64,000 nucleotides of DNA from Rothia mucilaginosa (GCF_001061665.1 NZ_JVSP01000016.1:186001-250000), one strand, 5' to 3'; counted from the stretch's first letter, positions 9,405 through 18,536 are shown. Notes: generated by a model not told the origin, from the sequence alone. Translations and numbers: made by a program.

Positions 9405-10064
9405 TTAGCGCGGGTACTCGCCGTACTTCACCATCGGAACCGGACGGCGCCAACGACGAACCATCATCACACGGTTAAAGGTGTACATACCACCACCGCG
9501 CTGAACCTCGCCAAATTTAGCAATCAGCTTCTTCTTCAGACCACGCCACAGAATGAAATAATCAATCACCCACAGCAGTATCGCGGCATACATCGCGTAC
9601 ACAGAACCGTAATAAATCGAAACGCCAACCTCGGACGACCCCGAAACACCCTGACCGATCCAGCCGCCAACCAGCAGAACCAACAGAACAATCAGCATGA
9701 AATCGCCCAGGTTACGGCGCGCATCCACGTAATCACGGATGTAACGACGCTGCGGACCCTGATCCACAAGAGGCAAGAAACGCTGATCACCGCCACGCAA
9801 CGCCTCATTCTGACGAGCACGAAGCTTAGCGTTATCCTCACGCTCACGACGACGAAGCTCAGCACGCGCCTCACGATCATTCGCAAGCGCATGATCACCG
9901 CCGCCCACCAAAGGCTTACGACGAGCCGCCTCCCGCTCCTTACGCGAAGGAGTCGGACGGCCCTTCTTCGGGGTAAACTTCGGATCAACCGGAGCCTGCG
10001 GCTCCTCTACAACCTGCGGCTGAGCAGCTTCAGTCTCAGCCTTCTTATTCTTACGACCAAACAC
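9405..10064 (-). CDS. DUF3043 membrane protein
   Basis: A 219-residue actinobacterial membrane protein of unknown function. It begins VFGRKNKK, typical of the family, followed by a charged region (about 10-110) and the conserved RRYIRDYVDARRN near 120. Two transmembrane helices follow (about 135-155 and 168-190), then a basic cytoplasmic tail. The start is GTG at 10064: the family motif begins there and TATGAT lies 6 nt upstream, so the transcript is probably leaderless. The open frame extends further upstream only in unrelated sequence. It is divergent from the dipeptidase gene across 136 bp. Confidence 0.85.
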   Translation of the reverse strand: MFGRKNKKAETEAAQPQVVEEPQAPVDPKFTPKKGRPTPSRKEREAARRKPLVGGGDHALANDREARAELRRREREDNAKLRARQNEALRGGDQRFLPLVDQGPQRRYIRDYVDARRNLGDFMLIVLLVLLVGGWIGQGVSGSSEVGVSIYYGSVYAMYAAILLWVIDYFILWRGLKKKLIAKFGEVQRGGGMYTFNRVMMVRRWRRPVPMVKYGEYPR

Positions 10065-10070
10065 CCTCCC

Positions 10071-10076
10071 ATCATA
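10071..10076 (-). promoter_or_regulatory. -10 box TATGAT, leaderless type
   Basis: On the minus strand TATGAT is followed by 6 nt and then the GTG of the DUF3043 gene at 10064. Confidence 0.6.
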
Positions 10077-10188
10077 CCCGACACACACAGATACACCCCC
10101 TCCACAACAAAACCACGTCAGAGCCTGAAACACCACAGCCCCACCCCACCGCAAGACCCCGAATAACACACCCCCACACCCCGCGATG

Positions 10189-10194
10189 TAAGGT
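10189..10194 (+). promoter_or_regulatory. -10 box TAAGGT, leaderless type
   Basis: TAAGGT fits TANNNT and is followed by 6 nt and the ATG at 10201; no ribosome binding site is needed for such a transcript. Confidence 0.45.
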
Positions 10195-10200
10195 AGAAAC

Positions 10201-11595
10201 ATGACTACTGAATTCACCCACCACAGCGCCCTCAACGACGCAATCAACGAACGATTCGAAGCCACCCTACAAACCCTCACCGACCTCGTCGCCATTCCCT
10301 CCATCGCCTGGGAATCCCACGACCTCACCCAGGTCGACCGCAGTGCAGAAGCAGTCGCCGCACTCGCCCGCAAGGCAGGCTTCGACAACGCACGCATCGA
10401 ACGCGCCACCTACACCACCGCCGACGGCACCGAAAAGCAGGGCATGCCCGCCGTCATCGCCCAGCGCCCCGCCGCCGAAGGCTACCCGACCATCCTGCTC
10501 TACGCCCACCACGACGTACAGCCCGCCGGCAACCTCGACCTCTGGGACACCGAACCCTTCGTCGCCACCCGCAAGGGCGACCGCCTCTACGGCCGCGGCG
10601 CAGCAGACGACAAAGCAGGCATCCTCGTACACCTCGCCGCGCTCGCAGCCATCAACGAAACCCTCGGCGATGACTTCAAACTCGGCGTGAAACTCTTCAT
10701 CGAAGGCGAAGAAGAAGCAGGCTCACCCTCCTTCGTCTCCTTCCTCAACACCTACCGCGACGAACTATCCGCCGACTACATCATCGTCGCAGACTCCGCC
10801 AACTGGCGCGCCGGCGTACCCGCACTCACCACCAGCCTGCGCGGCGTCGCATCCGGCGACATCGAAGTACGCGTCGGCAGCCACGCCATCCACTCCGGCA
10901 TGTTCGGCGGCCCCATGCTCGACGCACACACCCTCATGGCACAGCTCCTCGCAACCCTGCACGACGCCACCGGTGCCGTAGCCGTCGAAGGCCTACACCG
11001 AGCCCCCGAACCCGAACTCGAATACGCCGAAGCAGACTTCCGCAACGACTCCGGAATCCTCGACTCAGTACCCCTTGCAGGCACCGGAACCGTCGCCTCC
11101 CGCCTGTGGACCCAGCCGGCCATCTCCGTCATCGGCATGGACATCCCCAGCATCGCAACCTCCTCCAACACCCTGGCAGTCCTCTCCCGAGCACGCATCA
11201 GCACCCGCCTAGCACCCGGCGACACCCCCGAAAACGCACACCGCGCACTCGCCGAGCACATCAAGGCCCACGCACCCCACGGCGCCGAGGTCAGCTACAC
11301 CGCCGTGGATTCCGGCATGCCCTTCTCGACCGAGGTGGACGCAGACGGTGCGCAGACCGCCCTCGACGCAATGCGCGCCGCCTGGGACCTGGAACCCGTA
11401 CAGACCGGCATGGGCGGCTCCATTCCGTTCATCGCCGACCTGAAGCAGACCTTCCCGCAGGCACAGATTCTGGTCACCGGTGTGGAAGACCCCGACACCC
11501 GCGCCCACAGCGCCAACGAGTCCCTCTACATCCCGGACTTCAAGAACGCAATCCTTGCGGAGGCGCTACTGCTCAGCGCACTCGGCGCTCGCTAA
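10201..11595 (+). CDS. M20 family dipeptidase / metallopeptidase
   Basis: A 464-residue cytoplasmic dinuclear-zinc peptidase of the M20 family, likely hydrolysing dipeptides. Metal and catalytic residues are visible in YAHHDVQPAG (101-110), GRGAADDKAG (131-140) and EGEEEAGSPS (168-177); a late His in THSANESLYI-type sequence (ARAHSANES region near 435) completes the site. The lid domain occupies roughly residues 200-350. It differs from the M20 amidohydrolase at position 73, which belongs to the aminoacylase branch. A strong hairpin at 11662-11705 ends the unit. Confidence 0.88.
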   Translation: MTTEFTHHSALNDAINERFEATLQTLTDLVAIPSIAWESHDLTQVDRSAEAVAALARKAGFDNARIERATYTTADGTEKQGMPAVIAQRPAAEGYPTILLYAHHDVQPAGNLDLWDTEPFVATRKGDRLYGRGAADDKAGILVHLAALAAINETLGDDFKLGVKLFIEGEEEAGSPSFVSFLNTYRDELSADYIIVADSANWRAGVPALTTSLRGVASGDIEVRVGSHAIHSGMFGGPMLDAHTLMAQLLATLHDATGAVAVEGLHRAPEPELEYAEADFRNDSGILDSVPLAGTGTVASRLWTQPAISVIGMDIPSIATSSNTLAVLSRARISTRLAPGDTPENAHRALAEHIKAHAPHGAEVSYTAVDSGMPFSTEVDADGAQTALDAMRAAWDLEPVQTGMGGSIPFIADLKQTFPQAQILVTGVEDPDTRAHSANESLYIPDFKNAILAEALLLSALGAR

Positions 11596-11661
11596 ACGCG
11601 CTCGCTGACCAGCACCCACTCGGTTAGAAAGTTTCAGGAAGCGCGGGGGAGAAACATCCAC

Positions 11662-11705
11662 AAAAAGTGGGGGAGAAAGGTCACAAACCCCAACCCCCAC
11701 TTTTT
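11662..11705 (+). terminator. Dipeptidase terminator
   Basis: A perfect 12-bp stem (11662-11673 with 11694-11705), AAAAAGTGGGGG paired to its complement, ends in TTTTT. Confidence 0.85.
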
Positions 11706-11886
11706 CGGTATCCTAGAAGCAGAATTATTTGTCAAGCCCCCACACCAACACTCACGCCCCCGGCGAACTATGCACACCCTAGGTTGTACATCAAACACCC
11801 GGGCGCGTATCGTGAAGGCTAAAACACCCACACGCGGCGCACACGCGGCGCACACGGGCAACCAACAAAACAAAAGGACAACACCA

Positions 11887-12240
11887 ATGAGTGCAACCAC
11901 CATCGAACTGCCGACCCACGGCGTCAACCTCACCGAAGTAGCACAGACCAAGGTCCGCACCCTCCTCGAACAGGAAGGCCGCACCGACCTGCGCCTGCGC
12001 ATCGCCGTCCAGCCCGGCGGCTGCTCCGGCCTCATCTACCAGCTCTACTTCGACGAGCGCGTCCTCGACGGCGACGCAGTCCGCGACTTCGACGGCGTAG
12101 AGGTCATCGTCGATAAGATGAGCGCACCCTACCTCGACGGCTCCACCATCGACTTCGAAGACACCATCGAAAAGCAGGGCTTCTCCATCGACAACCCCAA
12201 CGCAGCAGGCTCCTGCGCATGCGGTGACTCCTTCCACTAA
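11887..12240 (+). CDS. erpA: HesB/IscA-type iron-sulfur carrier (ErpA-like)
   Basis: An A-type carrier that passes Fe-S clusters from the assembly machinery to target proteins. Its 117 residues include the three conserved cysteines: Cys46 in GGCSG and Cys110, Cys112 in SCACGDSF. The start at 11887 is set by AAAAGGA just upstream and by family length; the open frame from 11770 adds a non-homologous stretch. It is followed by a strong terminator whose T tract overlaps the trpD promoter. The exact subtype (ErpA versus IscA) cannot be settled here. Confidence 0.88.
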   Translation: MSATTIELPTHGVNLTEVAQTKVRTLLEQEGRTDLRLRIAVQPGGCSGLIYQLYFDERVLDGDAVRDFDGVEVIVDKMSAPYLDGSTIDFEDTIEKQGFSIDNPNAAGSCACGDSFH

Positions 12241-12289
12241 ACCGAAGACACCCCGGCGCTAAGCACCACCAAGGTACATCACGCCTAGT

Positions 12290-12342
12290 AAACCCCCGTC
12301 TCGCATACTGCACCCAACCGTGCAGATACGCGACGGGGGTTT
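12290..12342 (+). terminator. erpA terminator
   Basis: Arms 12290-12300 and 12332-12342 pair over 11 bp (AAACCCCCGTC with its complement), with an inner TGCAC/GTGCA stem, and run into TTTT. Confidence 0.85.
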
Positions 12343-12348
12343 TACACT
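12343..12348 (+). promoter_or_regulatory. -10 box TACACT of trpD, leaderless type
   Basis: TACACT begins directly after the erpA terminator stem and ends 6 nt before the trpD ATG. Terminator and promoter are packed edge to edge. Confidence 0.55.
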
Positions 12349-12354
12349 TAAAAC

Positions 12355-13428
12355 ATGACTACGCACGAAATCACCTGGAAATACATCCTCAACCAGCTCA
12401 TCAAACACCAAAACCTCACCGACACCGAAGTCGCCTGGGCCATGGACCAAATCATGACCGGCCAAACCGAACAGCCGATCCTCGCGTCCTTCCTCACCGC
12501 ACTACACTCCAAGGGCGAAACCCCCGAAGAGCTCGGCGCTCTCGCAGCCGGCATGATCGCCAAAGCCGAGACCGTCGACATCGACCCCCACGCCGTAGAC
12601 ATCGTCGGCACCGGCGGCGACCAGCAAAACACCGTCAACATCTCCACCATGGCCGCCCTCGTCATCGCAGGCACCGGCGCCACCGTTGTCAAGCACGGCA
12701 ACCGCGCCTCCACCTCCAAATCCGGCTCCGCAGACGTCCTCGAAGCCCTCGGAATCCGCCTCGACATGCCCATTCCCGCCGTCGCCGAGTGCGCTCGCGA
12801 GACCGGCATCACGTTCCTGTTTGCCATGACCTTCCACCCGGCCATGCGCCACGTGGGCCCGACCCGCCGCCTGCTGGGTATTCCGACCGCGTTCAACTAC
12901 CTGGGCCCCATGACCAACCCGGCCCGCGTGAAGTCCTCGGCAATTGGCGTGGCAAACCCGGTCATGGCTGAGAAGATGGCTCACGTCTTCGCCGAGCGCG
13001 GCGATCACGCCCTGATTTTCCGTGGTGATGACGGCCTGGATGAGCTGACCATCGCCACCACGAGCCGCCTGTGGGAGGCCGTAGACGGCGAACTGACCGA
13101 GTACCGTTTTGACCCGACCGAGTACGGTCTGCAGAACGCACCACTGGAGCAGTTGCGTGGCGGCGACGCCGAGTACAACGCGGGCGTTTTCCGTGCAATT
13201 TTGGCGGGGGAGGGCGAGGCCCCGAAGAGCCCGCTGCGCGCCATTCACGACGCTGTGGTGATGAACGCTGCCGCTGGCCTGGTCGCGTACCGCCCGACCA
13301 ACGGCGAAAGCTTTGAGACCCGCTTCACGCAGGCTTTGGCTGATGCACGCGAATCTATTGCATCCGGTGCAGCAGAGCGTGTGCTCAATGCCTGGGTAGA
13401 GTTCAGCGAGAAGCATGCGGAGGACTAG
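12355..13428 (+). CDS. trpD: Anthranilate phosphoribosyltransferase
   Basis: TrpD transfers the phosphoribosyl group of PRPP to anthranilate in tryptophan synthesis. The 357-residue protein shows the PRPP-binding GTGGD (85-89), the anthranilate/PRPP loop KHGNRASTSKSGSADVLE (from 113) and the helical N-terminal domain. No other trp gene is in the window, so trpD stands alone, as in other actinobacteria. The mRNA is probably leaderless. A terminator lies at 13545-13598. Confidence 0.95.
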   Translation: MTTHEITWKYILNQLIKHQNLTDTEVAWAMDQIMTGQTEQPILASFLTALHSKGETPEELGALAAGMIAKAETVDIDPHAVDIVGTGGDQQNTVNISTMAALVIAGTGATVVKHGNRASTSKSGSADVLEALGIRLDMPIPAVAECARETGITFLFAMTFHPAMRHVGPTRRLLGIPTAFNYLGPMTNPARVKSSAIGVANPVMAEKMAHVFAERGDHALIFRGDDGLDELTIATTSRLWEAVDGELTEYRFDPTEYGLQNAPLEQLRGGDAEYNAGVFRAILAGEGEAPKSPLRAIHDAVVMNAAAGLVAYRPTNGESFETRFTQALADARESIASGAAERVLNAWVEFSEKHAED

Positions 13429-13513
13429 AGAATCAGTAGCCAGAGGTGAGAGCCTCAGAGGCTGATTTCAAGAAGCCGGGCTGAGAAGAGCTAGGAGCTC
13501 TGGAGGTCGAAAG

Positions 13514-13535
13514 CTCTAGAAATCCTCTAGAAATC
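13514..13535 (+). repeat. 11-bp tandem duplication
   Basis: CTCTAGAAATC occurs twice back to back between trpD and its terminator. No role is apparent. Confidence 0.6.
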
Positions 13536-13544
13536 GATAGATAG

Positions 13545-13598
13545 CAGGCACCCGAGACGAACAGAGTGCACCGAAGGGTGCGGGGTCTCGGGTGCCTG
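13545..13598 (+). terminator. trpD terminator
   Basis: A perfect 14-bp stem (13545-13558 with 13585-13598) encloses a second small hairpin GCACC-GAA-GGGTGC. Confidence 0.8.
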
Positions 13599-14066
13599 TC
13601 GTTTACCGGGATGCGCCGCAGGGCGTGAACGGTCAGGCGTTCGAACGCATAGCTGCTGCGGATTGAGGAAGCTGAAGCGCGCGGAGTTCAGAGCAGTGGA
13701 CGAGAACAGCGTAGTCGCACCACGAGGAGCACGGGCTCAATTTGCATCGGTCAGAGCGTGCCAGCCAGAGCGTAGAAAGCACCGGTGAGCATCCGGTGGG
13801 GTAGTGAAAAATAGGTCTACTTTACATAATGTATATTATCGGCTTTTTAGGGAGATTGATGAATACTCGATTCTGCCTTGTTGAACGCCGTCTTAACACT
13901 CGATGTATTCACCCGCATTTTCCGTCATAACCCATCCCCGCAGGCGCCCCACCTGACATAATGGGCGTAGGCCGCCGAGACATTGATGACTCAGAACCCG
14001 GTACGTCCGAGACGTGTTGAGTTCACACCCGCGCGGCACACATTCCGAAACTCCGAAGGAGGAAAC
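13599..14066 (+). other. Intergenic region before nfeD
   Basis: About 470 bases without a supported gene. A sharply AT-rich patch at 13806-13855 includes ATAAT-GTAT-ATTAT, a near-perfect small palindrome that could be a promoter or operator. I see nothing else. Confidence 0.35.
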
Positions 14067-14516
14067 ATGGATTGGCTCTTCGAGACACCCTGGACGCTCT
14101 GGGTTGTTCTCGCCCTCGCCTTCGCCGTTATTGAGATGCTCAGCCTCGACCTGTTCTTTCTCATGCTGGCGATCAGTGCAGGCATTACCGCGGCAATATC
14201 GCCCTTCGTGGATAACATGCTCATCCGAACCGTTATTTTCGTAGTGATCTGCCTGATTCTGGTTCTTGGCCTGCGCCCGCCGCTACTCAAGAAGCTCAAT
14301 CGGTCGGCCGGTAACACCGCCACCAATGTCGAGGCGCTCATCGGGTCTGAGGTGCGCATCACTCAAGATGTTACTAGTGAAAGCGGTTTGGTTGTACTGG
14401 CTGGCGATACGTGGACGGCGCGTACCGTATCCGGAACGCTACCCGCGGGAAGCCTCGCGAAGGTCAGGTCCATTGATGGTGCCACCGCAATCGTAGAGCC
14501 TCTCCCCCACAGCTAA
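14067..14516 (+). CDS. NfeD-like membrane protein
   Basis: A 149-residue NfeD-family protein. Three hydrophobic helices fill about residues 8-75 and an OB-fold domain the C-terminal part (about 85-147; ALIGSEVRI...GDTWTARTVSG). Short NfeD proteins work with SPFH proteins in membrane microdomains; the SPFH gene follows 79 nt downstream. ATG 14067 is chosen because AAGGAGG lies 4 nt before it and MDWLFETPWTLW begins the first helix; an upstream TTG at 13983 has no such support. Confidence 0.88.
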   Translation: MDWLFETPWTLWVVLALAFAVIEMLSLDLFFLMLAISAGITAAISPFVDNMLIRTVIFVVICLILVLGLRPPLLKKLNRSAGNTATNVEALIGSEVRITQDVTSESGLVVLAGDTWTARTVSGTLPAGSLAKVRSIDGATAIVEPLPHS

Positions 14517-14595
14517 TACCCACCTGAATACCGGCTCTAGAAGCAGATTCAGATACTCAAAAACACGCCATATAACACACCGATAAGGAGAAATA

Positions 14596-15576
14596 ATGCC
14601 TATCAGCCTTATTCTGACGGTCCTACTCATCATCTTCGTGCTGACGATGCTGGCCAAGACCGTGCGCGTCATTCCGCAGGGACGAGCCGGCATCGTCGAA
14701 CGACTGGGTAAGTTCCGCGCCGTTCTCAAGCCCGGCCTGCACATCGTCATCCCCGTGGTTGACCGCGTGCTACCCCTCATCGACCTGCGCGAACAGGTGG
14801 TTTCCTTCCCCTCGCAGTCCGTGATTACCGAAGATAACCTCGTGGTCGGCATCGACACCGTCGTGTACTTCCAGGTCACCGACCCCCAGGCCGCAACCTA
14901 CGAAATCACCAACTACATTCGCGCCGTGGACGAGCTGACCAGCGCAACCCTGCGTAACGTCGTTGGCGGCCTGAACCTGGAGCAGACCCTCACCTCCCGC
15001 GATCAGATTAACGCGGAGCTGCGCGGCGTGCTCGACTCCACCACCGGCCGCTGGGGCCTGCGCGTCTCCCGCGTGGATATCAAGGAAATTCAGCCTCCGG
15101 TGTCCATCCAGGACTCCATGGAGAAGCAGATGCGCGCTGAGCGTGACCGCCGCGCAGCAATCCTCACCGCAGAAGGCCAGAAGCAGTCTGACATTCTGAC
15201 CGCCGAGGGTGAATCCCGCGCCGCCATCCTGCGTGCTGAGGGTGAAAAGCAGGCACAGATTCTGCGTGCAGAGGGCGACGCACAGTCCGCCATCCTGCGC
15301 GCAAATGGCGAGGCCGAGGCCGTGCAGAAGGTCTTCGCCGCCATCCACGAGGCCAACCCCAGCCAGCAGCTTCTCACCTACCAGTACCTGCAGACCCTGC
15401 CCAAGCTCGCCGAAGGCGACGCCAACAAGCTCTGGTTCATCCCGACCGAGCTCGGCGATGCACTGCGCGGCCTCGGCAACGCATTCGGCACCCTGCCCGC
15501 ATCCGACCTTGCGGATGCACCCGCAAAGTCCTCCGCCCCGAAGGCCGAGGGTCAGAGCTACGGCATCAACAGCTAG
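14596..15576 (+). CDS. SPFH-domain protein (paraslipin / QmcA type)
   Basis: A 326-residue stomatin-like membrane scaffold. Residues 1-22 form the N-terminal membrane anchor, the SPFH domain runs to about 190 (IPQGRAGIVERLGKFRAVLKPGL near 28-50, VSFPSQSVITEDNLVVGID near 75-93), and a coiled coil follows at about 170-255 with repeated units of the type ILTAEG/ILRAEG. The C-terminus is Ala/Pro-rich. AAGGAGA precedes the ATG. Coupling with the preceding nfeD gene supports a joint role in organising membrane proteins. Confidence 0.9.
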   Translation: MPISLILTVLLIIFVLTMLAKTVRVIPQGRAGIVERLGKFRAVLKPGLHIVIPVVDRVLPLIDLREQVVSFPSQSVITEDNLVVGIDTVVYFQVTDPQAATYEITNYIRAVDELTSATLRNVVGGLNLEQTLTSRDQINAELRGVLDSTTGRWGLRVSRVDIKEIQPPVSIQDSMEKQMRAERDRRAAILTAEGQKQSDILTAEGESRAAILRAEGEKQAQILRAEGDAQSAILRANGEAEAVQKVFAAIHEANPSQQLLTYQYLQTLPKLAEGDANKLWFIPTELGDALRGLGNAFGTLPASDLADAPAKSSAPKAEGQSYGINS

Positions 15577-15740
15577 CAGGCACCTAAAAAATTCATAGGG
15601 TTCAACCCCTGCACAGTGGGCGGGCGGAGACTATTACCGATATAATGGATGTTTTGTAAACGTTCGAGGGAATAGCTCTCCCCCGCCCAACGTTATACCT
15701 GAAGCGCCGCCCGGCGCACACGACGGACACTGGAGGAAAA

Positions 15741-16079
15741 ATGAGCGATCGTAGCCTGCGCGGTATGCGCCTGGGTTCCCAGTCGATGGAAACCGAATCG
15801 AACGTGCAGCCGGCACCCCGCCAGCGCGTCGAGTACCGCACCGCAGACGGTGACCGTGTTTTCGTGACTTTCGCGGCCGAGGCAGAGATTCCCCCGGTCT
15901 GGACCGCAAAGTCCGGCAAGGAGGCATTCCTGGTCAACGGTGATTCCACCGCCAACGCCGAGGATGAGAAGCCTGCACGTACCCACTGGGACATGCTCAT
16001 GGAGCGTCGCAGCATTGAAGAGCTGGAGAAGACCCTGGAGGAGCGCCTGGAGTACTACCGCAACCACTTCGCGGTCTAA
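15741..16079 (+). CDS. rbpA: RNA polymerase-binding protein RbpA
   Basis: RbpA is an actinobacterial activator that binds sigma factor and core polymerase and stabilises open promoter complexes. The 112-residue protein matches throughout: DRSLRGMRLGSQSMETE at the N-terminus, the beta core (RVEYRTADGDRVFVTFAAEAEIPPVW), and the sigma-interaction domain THWDMLMERRSIEELEKTLEERLEYYR. It has no cysteine, so it cannot bind zinc as the Streptomyces protein does. GGAGG lies before the ATG and a strong terminator follows. Confidence 0.95.
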   Translation: MSDRSLRGMRLGSQSMETESNVQPAPRQRVEYRTADGDRVFVTFAAEAEIPPVWTAKSGKEAFLVNGDSTANAEDEKPARTHWDMLMERRSIEELEKTLEERLEYYRNHFAV

Positions 16080-16098
16080 GGAACGTCTAGATACGTTA

Positions 16099-16142
16099 GG
16101 GGGCCTTTCAGCGGCATGTGAGCCGCCGAAAGGCCCCTTTTG
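16099..16142 (+). terminator. rbpA terminator
   Basis: A 10-bp outer stem (GGGGCCTTTC with GAAAGGCCCC) and an inner GCGGC/GCCGC stem end in TTTT at 16138-16141. Confidence 0.88.
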
Positions 16143-16213
16143 TGTACCCCGGATGCCTTCCTGCCCGTTCATGTGCGAGAGGCGTTAGGGGCTCTCAGAG
16201 GATTCCAACAGAA

Positions 16214-16258
16214 AGGGGCCGGGGCGGATGCTCGTAATGCGCATCCGCCCCGGCCCCT
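16214..16258 (-). terminator. ppm1 terminator
   Basis: A perfect 18-bp GC-rich stem (16214-16231 with 16241-16258) lies 28 nt past the stop of the minus-strand gene and would also block transcripts from the left. Confidence 0.85.
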
Positions 16259-16285
16259 CATATGAGGTTGGGTTATGACCCGGGA

Positions 16286-17023
16286 CTACTTCTTGCCCAG
16301 GGCCTTCTTCAGCTTCTCCGCGTGGCTCTTCAGGCCCCAGCGGGTCACCTTCGACATCGAATCGAAGATGATGTTGCCGTCCATCTTCGAAGCGCCCACC
16401 TCGCGCTCAACGAAGGTAATGGGCACCTCGACAATCTTCAGGCCGGCCTGCTCCGAACGCCACGCCAAATCCACCTGGAACACGTAGCCCTTCGAGTCAA
16501 TACCGTCAAGGTTCAGGCGCTGCAGAGCCTCACGGCGGTACGCACGGAAACCAGCGGTAATGTCCTTGATGGAAGTGCCCAGCACCATGCGGGTGTACAG
16601 GTTAGCGCCGCGCGAGAGAATCTGGCGGTGAACCGGCCAGTTCTTGGTCTTGCCGCCGGGCACGTAACGCGAACCAATAGCCAGGTCAGCGCCCGCCTCA
16701 ACGGCGCGCACCAGGGAGGGCAGCTGCTCGGGCTGGTGGGAGCAGTCAGCGTCCATCTCAATCAGAATCTCGTAGCCTGCCTCAAGACCCCAGTCAAAGC
16801 CCGCCAGGTAGGCGCCGCCCAGGCCGTCCTTAACGGTGCGGTGCAGAACGTGAATCTGAGGGTCCTTTGCCGAGAGCTCATCAGCGATCTGGCCGGTGCC
16901 ATCGGGGCTGTTATCATCCACCACGAGAATATCTACCTCGGGAGCTGCCTTGCGAAGACGCTCCACCACAACCGGTAGGTTCTCCTTTTCGTTATACGTC
17001 GGGATGACAGTCAGAACGCGCAT
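16286..17023 (-). CDS. ppm1: Polyprenol monophosphomannose synthase (Ppm1/DPM1 type)
   Basis: A GT-A fold (GT2) enzyme that transfers mannose from GDP-mannose to polyprenyl phosphate, giving the donor for lipoglycans and protein mannosylation. The 245-residue protein starts [12 protein letters not shown] and has [11 protein letters not shown] (Asp36-Asp37) and [10 protein letters not shown] (DAD 91-93) for donor and metal binding. It lacks the acyltransferase or membrane domain fused in some homologues. GAGAG precedes the ATG. rbpA faces it across a shared terminator region; ppm1 next to rbpA is a common actinobacterial arrangement. Confidence 0.9.
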   Translation of the reverse strand: MRVLTVIPTYNEKENLPVVVERLRKAAPEVDILVVDDNSPDGTGQIADELSAKDPQIHVLHRTVKDGLGGAYLAGFDWGLEAGYEILIEMDADCSHQPEQLPSLVRAVEAGADLAIGSRYVPGGKTKNWPVHRQILSRGANLYTRMVLGTSIKDITAGFRAYRREALQRLNLDGIDSKGYVFQVDLAWRSEQAGLKIVEVPITFVEREVGASKMDGNIIFDSMSKVTRWGLKSHAEKLKKALGKK

Positions 17024-17158
17024 AATACTCTCTCACGTGTGCATATAAAACGGGCAGTGTAGATTCCCAGTATACCGGTTAACTATGTGAGCGACGGTGC
17101 GCAATGGGGCATCTGGGCATTTCATTTCCTGTAAAAGGTGGTGGACTAGCCGAAAAAA

Positions 17159-18367
17159 TCATTTACTTTCAGTGTAAATAGACTCAAGAATGGGTAGGGG
17201 CGAGTCGTCGTCCAGGACCGGAAGCAGCGGAATCCGGGCGCGCGGATCGGTGCTCCACGAGGCAACGCGCGAATCCGGAGCCTGAACCATCAGCGCCTCC
17301 ACACGCCAGCGCGTTACGAAGGCCGGGGTATCCGGTGCCAGCTGGCCCATAAACGGGTTCTCCTCATGCGCCAGACGGTACACGCCGCGGGTCAGCGCCG
17401 CAAACGCGCTACGCGCAGACACGCCGTGCTCATCGTTCACCAGCGCGCGCACCAGGGCCCACGCACCCGGCGCAAACAGCTGGGTATCGGAACCCAACGC
17501 AATCGAGGTGCCCGCAGCGTTCGCGCGGCGCGCAACCGAAGCCACCGACTCCTGGCCCTCTCCCCCGGCGGCCAACGTGGCCAGCGCCTGCACAGCCTCA
17601 TCGTCCTCGTCAGACTCCGGCTCGCACACGCTCAAACCCAGGTGCACGCGGCCCTCGGCCAGCTTCTGCAACCACTCATCGCTAATGGGATCCTGAGCCG
17701 TGCTGTACGCCGCGTCCAGGCGAATCGGAAGCCACGGGCGCTCCCCGCGAATCGACAGGGCGGCCTCTGCGGCGGCGGCAAAACCTTCGGAAGCGTCAAT
17801 CGACAGAACCAGCGCGGCATCCTCGGCCACCTGGGCGTAGCGCTCCGCCAGCCCCGCGGGAACGTGGATGCCCGTCAACGACAGACCCGGTAGCGCGCGC
17901 GGGCCCTCGGTCAGCGGACGCAGCGCCTTAATCGCGCTCACCAGCTCCTCAAGGTCGACGCCCGCCCGCTCACGGCCCTTAACCCGCGGGCCCGAAGCAT
18001 CAAGAATCAGACGGATATCCGCCGGGCCGTGCTCCTCGATGTTGTGGCGCAGGGCCGACACCAGATCCGCCGCGTCATCCATGGAAGCCAGCAGGGTGTG
18101 GGTGTGGTAACCCACGGCGCGGTAGACGTCCAGGTACTCGAGAATCTCGACGGGCTCCTTACCGCCCACCGGCGCCAGGGCGCGAGCAAAAGCGGGAGTC
18201 AGCAGGGCCCCATCGAGCTCCACCACCTCGGTGGACTCATCGGCAATCGAATGAGCACCCGCATCAGAACCAACCCAGCGAACGACGCCGTCCTCCGTCA
18301 AAAGAGCCGTGGCATAGGGGTCGACGGGGCTGTACACGCTACCGTCCACAAAAATACGGGTAGACAT
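17159..18367 (-). CDS. Amidohydrolase-like protein, metal site degraded
   Basis: A 402-residue protein with the architecture of the YtcJ-type amidohydrolase superfamily: an N-terminal beta sandwich (MSTRIFVDGSVYSPVDPYATALLTEDG start), a barrel, and a late LGSDTQLFAPGAW (about 300). In active members the strand after the first domain reads TPGFVDxHxH; here it reads LTPAFARALAPVGG (about 55-68), so the two metal-binding His are missing. It may be catalytically dead or have a changed role. ATG 18367 is preferred because AAAGGA precedes it. It lies upstream of ppm1, the usual neighbourhood for this family in Micrococcaceae. Confidence 0.75.
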   Translation of the reverse strand: MSTRIFVDGSVYSPVDPYATALLTEDGVVRWVGSDAGAHSIADESTEVVELDGALLTPAFARALAPVGGKEPVEILEYLDVYRAVGYHTHTLLASMDDAADLVSALRHNIEEHGPADIRLILDASGPRVKGRERAGVDLEELVSAIKALRPLTEGPRALPGLSLTGIHVPAGLAERYAQVAEDAALVLSIDASEGFAAAAEAALSIRGERPWLPIRLDAAYSTAQDPISDEWLQKLAEGRVHLGLSVCEPESDEDDEAVQALATLAAGGEGQESVASVARRANAAGTSIALGSDTQLFAPGAWALVRALVNDEHGVSARSAFAALTRGVYRLAHEENPFMGQLAPDTPAFVTRWRVEALMVQAPDSRVASWSTDPRARIPLLPVLDDDSPLPILESIYTESK

Positions 18368-18470
18368 TAGAATCCTTTCGCCATTGAGGTGCACTGAAAG
18401 CGCGCAGGAGGGCGGGCACTTCAATTGTGCTCGCGCAGCTCAGCTGAGCGTCTCATTTGAGTATAGAAGC

Positions 18471-18536
18471 ACCCCCGCTGCCTGCGATAGTTCGTGCGCC
18501 CTTAGATGATGCAGAACGAAACGCAGTAGCGGGGGT
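18471..18536 (-). terminator. helY terminator
   Basis: ACCCCCGCT (18471-18479) pairs with AGCGGGGGT (18528-18536) and CTGCG with CGCAG inside. It lies about 65 nt past the stop of the helicase gene. Confidence 0.6.
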
